This document shows positions 28,230-35,966 of a stretch of DNA of 64,000 bases, piece by piece. The notes under the pieces were generated by a model that saw only the letters and a list, made by a program, of their open reading frames with translations, ran no database searches and was not told where the DNA came from. The stretch's first letter is position 1. Each line of letters starts with the position of its first letter. Origin of the DNA: Dyella sp. RRB7 (GTDB lineage Bacteria > Pseudomonadota > Gammaproteobacteria > Xanthomonadales > Rhodanobacteraceae); the NCBI RefSeq assembly GCF_022761115.1, contig NZ_JAKWJS010000001.1, positions 186,001 through 250,000 on the forward strand, read 5' to 3'. The position numbers were made by a program, and so were the translations under genes.

Positions 28230-28937
28230 TTACTTGGCCGAGATCGTCAGCGACGAGGTATCGACCGGCACGCCCACGCCCATGGTGCTGGACAGGGCAA
28301 CCTTCTGCAGGTACTGACCCTTGGCCGTGGCCGGCTTGGCCTTCAGCAGGTCGGCAACCAGGGTGTTCAGGTTGTCGGCCAGCTGGGCAGCGTCGAAGCT
28401 GGCCTTGCCGATGGTGGCGTGGATGATGCCTGCCTTGTCGTTGCGGAACTTGACCTGGCCGGCCTTGGCGTTCTTGACGGCGGTGGCGACGTCGGCGGTG
28501 ACCGAGCCGTCCTTCGGGTTCGGCATCAGGCCGCGGGGGCCGAGCAGCTGGCCGAGCTTACCGACCACGCGCATCGCGTCCGGCGTGGCGATGACGCGAC
28601 CGAAGTCGAGCTCGCCGGCCTGCATGCGCTCGGCCAGGTCGTCCATGCCGACGGCGTCGGCACCGGCGGCCTTGGCAGCCTCGGCCTTCTCACCGGCCGG
28701 CACGAACACGGCGACCTTGACGGTCTTGCCGGTGCCGTGCGGCAGCAGCGAGGAGCCGCGCACGCCCTGGTCGGACTTCTTCGCGTCGATGCCGAGGCGG
28801 ACGGCGACGTCCACGGACTCGGCGAACTTCGCCTTGGCGTTGTTCTTGACGATGTTCAGGGCTTCTTCCAGGCCATAGAGCTTGCCCGGCTGCACTGCGG
28901 CCTGGGCCGCCTTCAAACGCTTCGTGAGCTTTGCCAT
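28230..28937 (-). CDS. rplA: 50S ribosomal protein L1
   Basis: L1, 235 residues, forms the mobile L1 stalk that guides E-site tRNA release and in E. coli represses the rplKA m[18 protein letters not shown], the [15 protein letters not shown] motif and [17 protein letters not shown] are conserved. It starts three bases after the rplK stop, so the two are almost certainly translationally coupled. Confidence 0.98.
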   Translation of the reverse strand: MAKLTKRLKAAQAAVQPGKLYGLEEALNIVKNNAKAKFAESVDVAVRLGIDAKKSDQGVRGSSLLPHGTGKTVKVAVFVPAGEKAEAAKAAGADAVGMDDLAERMQAGELDFGRVIATPDAMRVVGKLGQLLGPRGLMPNPKDGSVTADVATAVKNAKAGQVKFRNDKAGIIHATIGKASFDAAQLADNLNTLVADLLKAKPATAKGQYLQKVALSSTMGVGVPVDTSSLTISAK

Positions 28938-28940
28938 GTC

Positions 28941-29369
28941 TTAACCCTCCACCACCAAGCCCATGCTGCGCGCGCTACCAGCGATGGTGCGCACGGCAGC
29001 GTCCAGATCAGCAGCCGTGAGATCCGGCTCCTTCTGCTTCGCAATGTCTTCCAGCTGCTTGCGAGTGATCTTGCCGACCTTGTCGGTGTTCGGCTTGGAC
29101 GAGCCCTTGGCGACGCCGGTGGCCTTCTTGATCAGGATCGAGGCCGGCGGGGTCTTGGTGATAAAGGTGAAGCTACGGTCGGAATAGGCCGTGATGATGA
29201 CCGGAATCGGCAGACCCGGCTCCAGCTTCTGCGTGGCGGCATTGAACGCCTTGCAGAATTCCATGATGTTCAGGCCGCGCTGACCGAGGGCAGGACCCAC
29301 CGGCGGCGACGGGTTGGCCTGACCGGCCTTGACCTGCAGCTTGATGTAACCAGTTACTTTCTTTGCCAT
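28941..29369 (-). CDS. rplK: 50S ribosomal protein L11
   Basis: L11, 142 residues, binds the GTPase-associated centre of 23S rRNA and is needed for RelA activation. The N-terminal proline helix ([19 protein letters not shown]) and the C-terminal rRNA-binding domain ([22 protein letters not shown]) are present. It lies 195 bp after nusG, a gap with a terminator-like stem and a promoter-like pair, so rplKA probably forms its own unit. Confidence 0.98.
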   Translation of the reverse strand: MAKKVTGYIKLQVKAGQANPSPPVGPALGQRGLNIMEFCKAFNAATQKLEPGLPIPVIITAYSDRSFTFITKTPPASILIKKATGVAKGSSKPNTDKVGKITRKQLEDIAKQKEPDLTAADLDAAVRTIAGSARSMGLVVEG

Positions 29370-29468
29370 TGGTTTTTCCTCGCGAGTTCAAGCGCCTTGC
29401 GGCTCCTCGCAGTACTTCGTCCCTGGATAGAGGAAGGCCCGCCGTCCTGCGGACCCCGGAAACACGGG

Positions 29469-29495
29469 CACGCCGAACCAAAAGGCTCCGGCGTG
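29469..29495 (-). other. rplK leader stem-loop
   Basis: CACGCCG (29469-29475) pairs with CGGCGTG (29489-29495), and the 13 bases between can extend the stem partly. It lies about 10 nt downstream of the predicted rplK transcription start. In E. coli L1 binds the rplK leader; this is a candidate site but not shown. Confidence 0.4.
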
Positions 29496-29503
29496 AACCG
29501 CGT

Positions 29504-29532
29504 AGTTTAGAGACTGATCAAGTTTTAAGCAA
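29504..29532 (-). promoter_or_regulatory. Candidate rplKA promoter
   Basis: TTGCTT (29527-29532) and TAAACT (29504-29509) are 17 bp apart on the minus strand. Both are partial sigma70 matches. The pair begins right at the nusG terminator-like hairpin, in the place where many gammaproteobacteria start rplKA transcription. Confidence 0.4.
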
Positions 29533-29549
29533 GCCCCATGCCTGGGGCT
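29532..29549 (-). terminator. Hairpin downstream of nusG
   Basis: AGCCCCA and TGGGGCT form a perfect 7 bp stem with a four-base loop, 15 bases after the nusG stop. The transcribed strand then reads TGCTTAAAACTT, only partly U-rich. It probably terminates part of the secE-nusG transcript. Confidence 0.5.
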
Positions 29550-29564
29550 GCCCAATCGGGTCGA

Positions 29565-30125
29565 TCAGGCTTTCTCGACCTGGCCGAACTCCAGCTCGAC
29601 CGGGGTCGAGCGACCGAAAATGAGCACCGCAACGCGCAGGCGGCTCTTTTCGTAGTTGACTTCCTCGACCACGCCGTTGAAGTCGTTGAACGGGCCGTCG
29701 GTGACGCGAACCATCTCGCCCGGCTCGAACAGCACCTTCGGGCGGGGCTTCTCGACGCCCTCGCGGACGCGACTGAGAATGGCGTCGGCCTCGCTGTCGC
29801 GAATCGGCAGCGGGCGATCCGCCGTGCCACCGATGAAACCCATGACCTTCGGGGTTTCCTTGACCAGATGCCAGCACTCGTCGTCGATGCGCGGCGCCTT
29901 GCCCTCGGTGTCCGTCTCGATCTGCACGAGAACGTAGCCCGGGAAGAACTTGCGCTCGCTGCGGCGCTTCTGGCCGCTGCGCATCTCGATGACCTCTTCG
30001 GTCGGCACCAACACCTCGCCGAACTTCTCTTCCATGCCGGCGCGGCGGATACGCTCATCGAGCGAACGCTTCACCTGGTTTTCGAAGCCCGAATAGGCGT
30101 GCACCACATACCAACGCTTGCTCAT
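29565..30125 (-). CDS. nusG: Transcription termination/antitermination protein NusG
   Basis: NusG, 186 residues, binds RNA polymerase through its N-terminal domain and links it to Rho or to ribosomal S10 through the C-terminal KOW domain. The N-terminus [21 protein letters not shown] and the KOW region at about 130-180 ([19 protein letters not shown]) are intact. It follows secE by nine bases in the usual secE-nusG pair. Confidence 0.98.
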   Translation of the reverse strand: MSKRWYVVHAYSGFENQVKRSLDERIRRAGMEEKFGEVLVPTEEVIEMRSGQKRRSERKFFPGYVLVQIETDTEGKAPRIDDECWHLVKETPKVMGFIGGTADRPLPIRDSEADAILSRVREGVEKPRPKVLFEPGEMVRVTDGPFNDFNGVVEEVNYEKSRLRVAVLIFGRSTPVELEFGQVEKA

Positions 30126-30134
30126 GCCATCACC

Positions 30135-30530
30135 TCATGTACCCAGCTTGAGCAGCCAGTCGAGCACGACCGACTTCAGGATCAGGTCGATCAGGCCCAA
30201 CAGCAGCGAAAGCACAATCACCACAACAATAATGATGCCGGTGGTCTTTAGCGTCTCGTCGCGGGTGGGCCAGACCACCTTGCGCAACTCAAACTGCGAC
30301 TCGCCGAGGAAGGCGCGCACACGGCGGCCCGGGGCGGTAAAGGCACCGATGGCCAAAGCCACCACCAGCGCCGCCACCACGCCAAGCAGGAGGACGGACT
30401 GCGGGATGGAGCCGTCGCTGCCGAACCACGAGTAGGCAAAAATGCCAGCAGCCAGCACTAGCCCAGCCAGTACCAGCTTGCCGATATCGGCGACATTGAC
30501 GCCCTTGGTCTGTTCTGCCTTCGTATTCAT
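30135..30530 (-). CDS. secE: Preprotein translocase subunit SecE
   Basis: SecE, 131 residues, clamps SecY in the translocon. I use ATG 30530 (MNTKAEQTKGVNVADIG); the frame is open further upstream only because it runs through the tRNA-Trp gene. There are three hydrophobic segments, at about residues 14-37, 45-66 and 95-117, as in E. coli-type SecE, plus the conserved cytoplasmic helix FELRKVVWPTRDET. It is followed by nusG. Confidence 0.96.
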   Translation of the reverse strand: MNTKAEQTKGVNVADIGKLVLAGLVLAAGIFAYSWFGSDGSIPQSVLLLGVVAALVVALAIGAFTAPGRRVRAFLGESQFELRKVVWPTRDETLKTTGIIIVVVIVLSLLLGLIDLILKSVVLDWLLKLGT

Positions 30531-30612
30531 GCGCAGTGGTCGGATGAGAGAGGGCAACGACCGGATTACGGCCCGTATGCCACCCACCATCCGTCGTCGA
30601 TCCTCGGGAAGA

Positions 30613-30688
<76 letters not shown>

Positions 30689-30712
30689 ATTCGGAAATAG
30701 TGAAGCCGCTCG

Positions 30713-30744
30713 CCTTGCCGCCGCAAGGAGGCGCCCTTGGCGCC
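30713..30744. other. Two adjacent hairpins upstream of tRNA-Trp
   Basis: CCTTGC/GCAAGG (30713-30718 and 30723-30728) and GGCGCC/GGCGCC (30730-30735 and 30739-30744) form side-by-side short stems in the tuf to tRNA-Trp spacer. They could be processing structures that free the tRNA from the tuf transcript. There is no U-tract. Confidence 0.35.
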
Positions 30745-30788
30745 AACCCGGGTGGAGAGTCTTGACTACCCCGCCCCGGTTCCTTGCA

Positions 30789-30803
30789 GCCCGCAATGCG
30801 GGC
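30789..30803 (-). terminator. Short hairpin after the second tuf
   Basis: GCCCGC and GCGGGC form a 6 bp stem with a three-base loop, 19 bases after the tuf stop. No U-tract follows on the transcribed strand (GCTGCAAGG). It is weak as a terminator and may instead be an RNA end-protecting stem, since tRNA-Trp and secE lie downstream. Confidence 0.35.
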
Positions 30804-30821
30804 GACTTCCCAGTCTACAGC

Positions 30822-32012
30822 TTACTTGATGACCTTGGCCACCACGCCGGCGCCGACGGTGCGGCCGCCTTCGCGGATGGCGAAACGCAGGCCTTCGTCC
30901 ATCGCGATCGGGTGGATCAGGCTGACCACCATCTTCACGTTGTCGCCCGGCATCACCATTTCCACGCCTTCCGGCAGCGTCACCGCACCGGTCACGTCGG
31001 TGGTGCGGAAGTAGAACTGCGGGCGGTAGCCCTTGAAGAACGGGGTATGACGGCCACCCTCGTCCTTCGACAGCACGTACACTTCGGCTTCGAAGTCGGT
31101 GTGCGGGGTGATCGTGCCCGGCTTGGCCAGCACCTGGCCACGCTCCACGTCGTCGCGCTTGAGACCGCGCAGCAGCAGACCGGCGTTGTCGCCTGCCTGG
31201 CCCTGGTCCAGCAGCTTGCGGAACATTTCCACGCCCGTGACGGTGGTCTTCTGGGTCGGACGGATGCCGACCACTTCGATTTCGTCACCGACCTTGATCA
31301 CGCCGCGCTCGATACGACCGGTCACCACGGTGCCGCGGCCGGAGATCGAGAACACGTCTTCCACCGGCATCAGGAACGGCTTGTCGATCGCACGCACCGG
31401 CTCGGGGATGTAGCTGTCCAGCGCGTCCACCAGGGCCACGATGGCCGGCACGCCGATCTCGCTCTGGTCGCCTTCCAGCGCCTTCAGCGCCGAACCCTTG
31501 ATGATCGGGGTGTCGTCGCCCGGGAAGTCGTACTTGGAGAGCAGTTCGCGCACTTCCATCTCGACCAGCTCGAGCAGTTCGGCGTCGTCCACCATGTCGG
31601 CCTTGTTCAGGAACACGACGATGTACGGCACGCCCACCTGGCGCGACAGCAGGATGTGCTCACGCGTCTGCGGCATCGGGCCGTCAGCGGCCGAGCACAC
31701 CAGGATCGCGCCGTCCATCTGCGCGGCACCCGTGATCATGTTCTTCACGTAGTCGGCATGGCCCGGGCAGTCCACGTGGGCGTAGTGACGGGTCGGCGAT
31801 TCGTATTCGACGTGGGCGGTCGAGATCGTGATGCCGCGCGCCTTTTCTTCCGGCGCCGCGTCGATCGCGTCATATGCCTTGAACTCGCCACCGAATCGCT
31901 CGGCGCCGACCTTCGTCAGCGCGGCCGTCAGCGTCGTCTTGCCGTGGTCCACGTGACCAATCGTGCCGACGTTGACGTGCGGCTTGGTGCGTTCGAATTT
32001 ACCCTTTGCCAT
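30822..32012 (-). CDS. tuf: Elongation factor Tu (second copy)
   Basis: This 396-residue EF-Tu is identical in protein sequence to the copy at 13720-14910. The constant offset of 17,102 bp and matching translations in other frames indicate nucleotide identity over the whole coding region. Identity stops at the start codon on one side and one base past the stop on the other. It is co-transcribed with the upstream tRNA-Tyr, tRNA-Gly and tRNA-Thr genes from the promoter at 32383-32411, the arrangement usually called tufB. Having the same EF-Tu under two promoters secures supply of the most abundant cytosolic protein. Confidence 0.99.
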   Translation of the reverse strand: MAKGKFERTKPHVNVGTIGHVDHGKTTLTAALTKVGAERFGGEFKAYDAIDAAPEEKARGITISTAHVEYESPTRHYAHVDCPGHADYVKNMITGAAQMDGAILVCSAADGPMPQTREHILLSRQVGVPYIVVFLNKADMVDDAELLELVEMEVRELLSKYDFPGDDTPIIKGSALKALEGDQSEIGVPAIVALVDALDSYIPEPVRAIDKPFLMPVEDVFSISGRGTVVTGRIERGVIKVGDEIEVVGIRPTQKTTVTGVEMFRKLLDQGQAGDNAGLLLRGLKRDDVERGQVLAKPGTITPHTDFEAEVYVLSKDEGGRHTPFFKGYRPQFYFRTTDVTGAVTLPEGVEMVMPGDNVKMVVSLIHPIAMDEGLRFAIREGGRTVGAGVVAKVIK

Positions 32013-32078
32013 ACGCCTAAAACCCCGATGGAGTCAAATGATGAAAGTGGAAGCTGATACCCGCGGACCGCGGTGAGA

Positions 32079-32154
<76 letters not shown>

Positions 32155-32178
32155 ACGAAACACCTGAGACGACTTCAA

Positions 32179-32252
<74 letters not shown>

Positions 32253-32282
32253 CTGGTTGAATCAGCCTTTGCGGAAATCGTC

Positions 32283-32368
32283 TGGTGGAGGGAGGTGGAT
32301 TCGAACCACCGAAGGCGTAAGCCAGCAGATTTACAGTCTGCCCCCGTTGGCCGCTTGGGTATCCCTCC
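32283..32368 (-). tRNA. tRNA-Tyr (anticodon GTA)
   Basis: An 86-nt class II tRNA with acceptor GGAGGGA/TCCCTCC, anticodon loop CTGTAAA (anticodon GTA) and a long variable arm. CCA is encoded. It is the first gene after the strong promoter at 32383-32411. Confidence 0.97.
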
Positions 32369-32382
32369 AACAAAGAACGGCT

Positions 32383-32411
32383 ATTGTGTGGATCGAGCCC
32401 TTGGCTGTCAA
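32383..32411 (-). promoter_or_regulatory. Promoter of the tRNA-Tyr-Gly-Thr-tuf unit
   Basis: A perfect -35 TTGACA (32406-32411) and the -10 CACAAT (32383-32388) are 17 bp apart on the minus strand, 15 bp upstream of tRNA-Tyr. The bases after the -10 are AGCCG, a GC-containing discriminator of the kind found in growth-rate and stringently controlled stable-RNA promoters. An A/T-rich stretch upstream (about 32420-32455) could act as an UP element. Confidence 0.75.
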
Positions 32412-32462
32412 CACCCGACGCGGAAAATTTCGGGGTTTTCGCGATAATTTTTTCGCCGCCGG

Positions 32463-32951
32463 CTAGATGCTCTGCGCCGCGCGCACGTCGACCAGCTGCT
32501 CCATCTCCTTGGACAGCTCCATCAGCTTCATGGCCTGCAACTGCAGTTGTCGCTCATTGTCGTCGCGCGGCTCCCAGGCCGGCACCGGCGTGGGCTTGCC
32601 GTCAGGCGCATCCAGCGCCACGAACACCATCACGCAGCTGGTGGCCAGGTGATGCTCGTCCTTGCGCAGGTCGCGCGCCAGCACGTCCACCGCCAGGTGC
32701 ATGCTCGACCGCCCGGTGTGGATCACGCGGGCGCGCACGGTGACCAGGTCGCCGATCAGGATGGGCGCCACGAACTGGATGCCGCTGACCGCCGCCGTCA
32801 CGCAGTAGGCGCCGCTCCATGCCACCGCGCAGGCATAGCCCGCCTGGTCGATCCACTTCATCACCATGCCGCCATGGACCTTGCCACCGAAATTGACGTC
32901 GGTCGGCTGGGCCAGGAAACGGAAGTTCACTTCGTGCTGCTTGCCGGGCAT
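32463..32951 (-). CDS. Acyl-CoA thioesterase, hotdog fold
   Basis: This 162-residue protein is a single-domain hotdog acyl-CoA thioesterase of the YciA/ACOT type, expected to hydrolyse acyl-CoA in the cytosol. The hotdog signature NFGGKVHGGMVMKWIDQA lies at about 19-37, with the VRARVIHTGRSSMHLAVDV strand pair behind it. The C-terminus after about 130 is helical and charged and may mediate oligomerisation. It is upstream of the tRNA promoter and 33 bp after the GNAT gene on the same strand. The substrate chain length cannot be read from sequence. Confidence 0.88.
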   Translation of the reverse strand: MPGKQHEVNFRFLAQPTDVNFGGKVHGGMVMKWIDQAGYACAVAWSGAYCVTAAVSGIQFVAPILIGDLVTVRARVIHTGRSSMHLAVDVLARDLRKDEHHLATSCVMVFVALDAPDGKPTPVPAWEPRDDNERQLQLQAMKLMELSKEMEQLVDVRAAQSI

Positions 32952-32984
32952 GGATCGGAGACTCCGAGGTGCGGAAAACCGCCA

Positions 32985-33521
32985 TTATGCGCCGCGTCGC
33001 GCAGTCGCACATGGGTGACGCGAATCATGGGACACACGACTCCAGGGGCAGCCATCTACCCAATAGATCATGGGCGTGGCGACCACCTTGCCCGGCTTGC
33101 GCTGCGGATCGTCGTCCCGCACGAAGCCCAGGCGCTGATAGAACGGCATGGCGCCCCGGGACGCATTGAGCGTGAACACCTGCGTGCCGGCGCGACGCAT
33201 GCAGTCGCGGCGCACCCGGCTCCACAGCCTTCGTCCAATGCCCTGCCCTTGATAGCGGGTGCCTACCAGGAACTGGGACACATGGCTGTCGTCACGCACC
33301 GCCGCAAGGCCTGCCAGCACGCCGTCGACGAAGGCCAGATGGATGCGCTGGCCGGCCCGGAGCCGCTCTCGGATGGCCGGTGTACTCAGCGTCTCCTCGA
33401 GTGCCCGCACGCCCTCCGGCGGTTGCTCGGCGACGATCCAGCGACGCACGACACGCCGGGCCAGCAAGGCTATGGCCGCCGCATCATCGACGTGCGCCAG
33501 TCGAAAGTGCAATTGACCCAT
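32985..33521 (-). CDS. GNAT-family N-acetyltransferase
   Basis: A 178-residue GNAT acetyltransferase. The acetyl-CoA-binding motif A is QFLVGTRYQGQGIGRRLW at about 84-101, with the Q-G-Q-G-I-G core, followed by motif B (NASRGAMPFYQRLGF). The substrate is unknown. It lies between the thioesterase (33 bp away) and the exporter gene (41 bp away), all on the minus strand, so the three may be co-transcribed. A link to drug modification next to the exporter is possible but unproven. Confidence 0.85.
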   Translation of the reverse strand: MGQLHFRLAHVDDAAAIALLARRVVRRWIVAEQPPEGVRALEETLSTPAIRERLRAGQRIHLAFVDGVLAGLAAVRDDSHVSQFLVGTRYQGQGIGRRLWSRVRRDCMRRAGTQVFTLNASRGAMPFYQRLGFVRDDDPQRKPGKVVATPMIYWVDGCPWSRVSHDSRHPCATARRGA

Positions 33522-33562
33522 GACGACATCTCAACATGGGCCCGCAAACGCCACAAGGCGGC

Positions 33563-35089
33563 TCAATGTGCGCCGGCGCCAGCGTCGGACTTGGCGGAAA
33601 ACGGCGGCCGCGTGAGCCAGACGAACACGATCAAGCCCAGGAAGATCCAACCCAGCGCATGGAACAGCTCGTTGAAGGCAATCTGGTAGCTCTGCTGGGT
33701 GATCATGCCGTTGACGATGCCCTCCCCCATCAAGGCGTCGCCGCCGCCGAGCTGATTCACCGCGGCCATCGCGTCGTGGTTGTAGACGGTGACGTGCTCG
33801 GCCAGCTGCGCGTGATGCAGCACGGCGCGACGATCCCACAGGAAGGTGGTGAGCGAGGCGGAGAAGCTGCCACCCAGCGTGCGCAGGAAGGTGGCCAGTC
33901 CCGAGCCCGAGGCGATCTCGTTGCGATCCAGGTCCGACAACAGCACCACGGTGACCGGCATGAAGAACAGCGCCACGCCCACCCCCATCAGCGCCTGCAT
34001 CATCGCGACGTGGAAGAAGTCGATCTCGAGATAGAAGTTCGAGCGCAGAAAACACGTCGCCCCCATCACCACGAACGCAATGGAGGCCAGCACGCGCAGG
34101 TCGAAACGCATCGCGTAACGCCCGACCAGGAAGGTCAACAGCACCGGCGCGACACCGATGGGCGCCGCGGCGAAGCCAGCCCAGGTGGCGGTGTAGCCCA
34201 GGTTGCGCTGCAACCACTGCGGCAGCAGCAGGTTGATGGCGAAATACGCCGAGTACGACAGCACCAGCGCCAGCGTGCCGAATTTGAAATTGCGATGCCG
34301 CAGCAGGCGCAGGTCCACGATGGGCTGCGCATCGGTCAACTCCCAGATCAGGAAGACGGCCAGGCTGATGGCCGAAACGATAGTGGTGACGATGATGAAG
34401 CTGGAGTGGAACCAGTCCTCGTCATTGCCCTTGTCGAGCATGATCTGCAGCGCCCCCACCCCGATGATCAGGGTGATCAAACCCACGTAATCGAAGCGCG
34501 GCCGCTCGATCACGTCGATGCGCCCCTTCATCTGCTGGGCCACCACCATGCTGGCGAAGATGCCCACCGGCACATTGATGAAGAAAATCCACGGCCACGA
34601 ATAATTGTCGGTGATCCAGCCGCCCAGGATCGGCCCGGTGATCGGCGCCACCACCGCCACCATCGACAGGAGCGACAGCGCCATGCCGCGCTTTTGCGCC
34701 GGGTAGATACCGATCATCAGGCTCTGCGTGATCGGATACATCGGCCCCGCCACCGCACCCTGGATGGCGCGGAACGCGATCAGCATGCCCATGCTCTGCG
34801 AAACGCCACACAGGAACGAGGCCAGCACGAACAACAGCGTGCACCACACGAACAAGCGCACCTCGCCCACGCGCCGGCTGAGGAAGCCGGTCAATGGCAG
34901 GGAGATCGCCTGGCTGACCGCGAACGAGGTGATCACCCAGGTGCTCTGGTCGCTGCTGACGCCGAGATTGCCGGCGATGGTAGGCAGGGATACGTTGGCG
35001 ATCGTCGTGTCCAGCACCTGCATGAAGGTGGCCAGCGACAGGCCGATGGTCGCCAGGACCATATTGGGTGGGCGAAACGGGGTAGTCAT
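33563..35089 (-). CDS. MFS drug exporter, DHA2 (EmrB/QacA) family
   Basis: A 508-residue major facilitator protein with about 14 membrane segments, a proton-driven drug exporter of the EmrB type. Family motifs: LATFMQVLDTTIANVSLPTI in TM1, GFLSRRVGEVRLF in the 2-3 loop, RAIQGAVAGPMYP in TM4, and GPILGGWITDNYSW for motif C. The start at 35089 (MTTPFRPPNM) removes 16 non-conserved upstream codons. It is divergent from the MarR gene across an AT-rich spacer containing its promoter. No EmrA/HlyD-type adaptor or outer-membrane channel gene is nearby, so the partners must be elsewhere or it acts alone. Confidence 0.92.
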   Translation of the reverse strand: MTTPFRPPNMVLATIGLSLATFMQVLDTTIANVSLPTIAGNLGVSSDQSTWVITSFAVSQAISLPLTGFLSRRVGEVRLFVWCTLLFVLASFLCGVSQSMGMLIAFRAIQGAVAGPMYPITQSLMIGIYPAQKRGMALSLLSMVAVVAPITGPILGGWITDNYSWPWIFFINVPVGIFASMVVAQQMKGRIDVIERPRFDYVGLITLIIGVGALQIMLDKGNDEDWFHSSFIIVTTIVSAISLAVFLIWELTDAQPIVDLRLLRHRNFKFGTLALVLSYSAYFAINLLLPQWLQRNLGYTATWAGFAAAPIGVAPVLLTFLVGRYAMRFDLRVLASIAFVVMGATCFLRSNFYLEIDFFHVAMMQALMGVGVALFFMPVTVVLLSDLDRNEIASGSGLATFLRTLGGSFSASLTTFLWDRRAVLHHAQLAEHVTVYNHDAMAAVNQLGGGDALMGEGIVNGMITQQSYQIAFNELFHALGWIFLGLIVFVWLTRPPFSAKSDAGAGAH

Positions 35090-35135
35090 GGAAGCGCGGC
35101 GCCAGCAGGCCCACGAGCGGGCCTCATGGCCGCGC

Positions 35136-35164
35136 ATTATTTATGTCATGTATATTATTGTCAA
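35136..35164 (-). promoter_or_regulatory. Promoter of the MFS exporter
   Basis: A perfect -35 TTGACA (35159-35164) and the -10 AATAAT (35136-35141, five of six) are separated by exactly 17 bp on the minus strand, 46 bp from the exporter start. It lies in a short AT-rich island shared with the divergent MarR gene. CATTCCAATG (a small palindrome near 35176-35185) is a possible operator half-site pair, but MarR sites are usually longer and I do not see a clear one. Confidence 0.7.
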
Positions 35165-35235
35165 ATAAACTATATGCATTCCAATGATTGACGTGCGAAG
35201 GTTAACTGCTCGCACCCAGTCAGAGACGCCCGTCG

Positions 35236-35697
35236 ATGCCACACGATCTGCACTACGCCTTCACCGTCGCCCTGCAGCCCGCCCGCCAGGCCTGGCAACA
35301 GGCGGCCGGCATCGTCCTGGCCGATACCGGGCTGTCGGTCACACTGGCCACCCCGGTACTGCTCGTATCGCGGATGGGCGACGGCGTCTCCCAGCAGGTG
35401 CTGGCTGAGCGGATCGGCGTGCACCCGGCCGCCCTGGTGCGCACCCTGGACCAGGCCGAAAAAGCGCAATTGCTGGAACGACGCGTGGTGCCGGCCAACC
35501 GCCGGCAACGCGCGATCTACCTGCTGCCCGAAGGACAGCGACTCGCCGCCGCGATGGAGCTGGCGCTCAGGAAACTGCGTGCCGAAGTACTCAAGGACAT
35601 CCCCGCCCAAGACCTGGAAACGGCCACCCGGGTGCTGCAGGCCTTCGAGGAACAGGCGCGCCGCCACACCGAACGCGAGCGCACCGGCAATCGTTGA
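35236..35697 (+). CDS. MarR-family transcriptional regulator
   Basis: A 153-residue winged-helix repressor of the MarR/SlyA type. The helix-turn-helix lies at about 50-85 (VSQQVLAERIGVHPAALVRTLDQAEKAQLLERR) and the wing at about 86-100 (VPANRRQRAIYL). It is divergent from the EmrB-type exporter and probably represses it and itself until a ligand binds; this is inference from layout. No strong SD is seen before ATG 35236. No other gene lies in the 269 bp downstream. Confidence 0.9.
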   Translation: MPHDLHYAFTVALQPARQAWQQAAGIVLADTGLSVTLATPVLLVSRMGDGVSQQVLAERIGVHPAALVRTLDQAEKAQLLERRVVPANRRQRAIYLLPEGQRLAAAMELALRKLRAEVLKDIPAQDLETATRVLQAFEEQARRHTERERTGNR

Positions 35698-35966
35698 GTC
35701 ATGTGCGCGGGTGTCGACCACGCATCGCTACGATGGCCCGTATTCCGACACCGGTGCACCGCCACTTGAGGCCACCGCTGGAGACGAAATGGAGTCCCAG
35801 TTGGAGATCTGGGCGCTTCCTATTCGTTGTCCTGCTGAAGGGACATCGTGCAAGGTTGTAACCCGGACGATCATCACGCCATTGCGCCGCGTGCGGCTGT
35901 CACCGCACGGATGCTTGCAGGGCCATCGACCGCATGGCTAGATTGAGTCGTCCACAGGGGCTCGAC

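Noticed and set aside
33536-35191. Open frame of 551 codons on the plus strand opposite the MFS exporter
   Set aside because: Antisense shadow; the minus strand carries all DHA2 motifs.
35698-35966. Possible small gene between marR and the phosphatase gene
   Set aside because: A short open frame exists but has no SD, no conserved sequence and Pro/Arg-rich composition; I see nothing supportable here.
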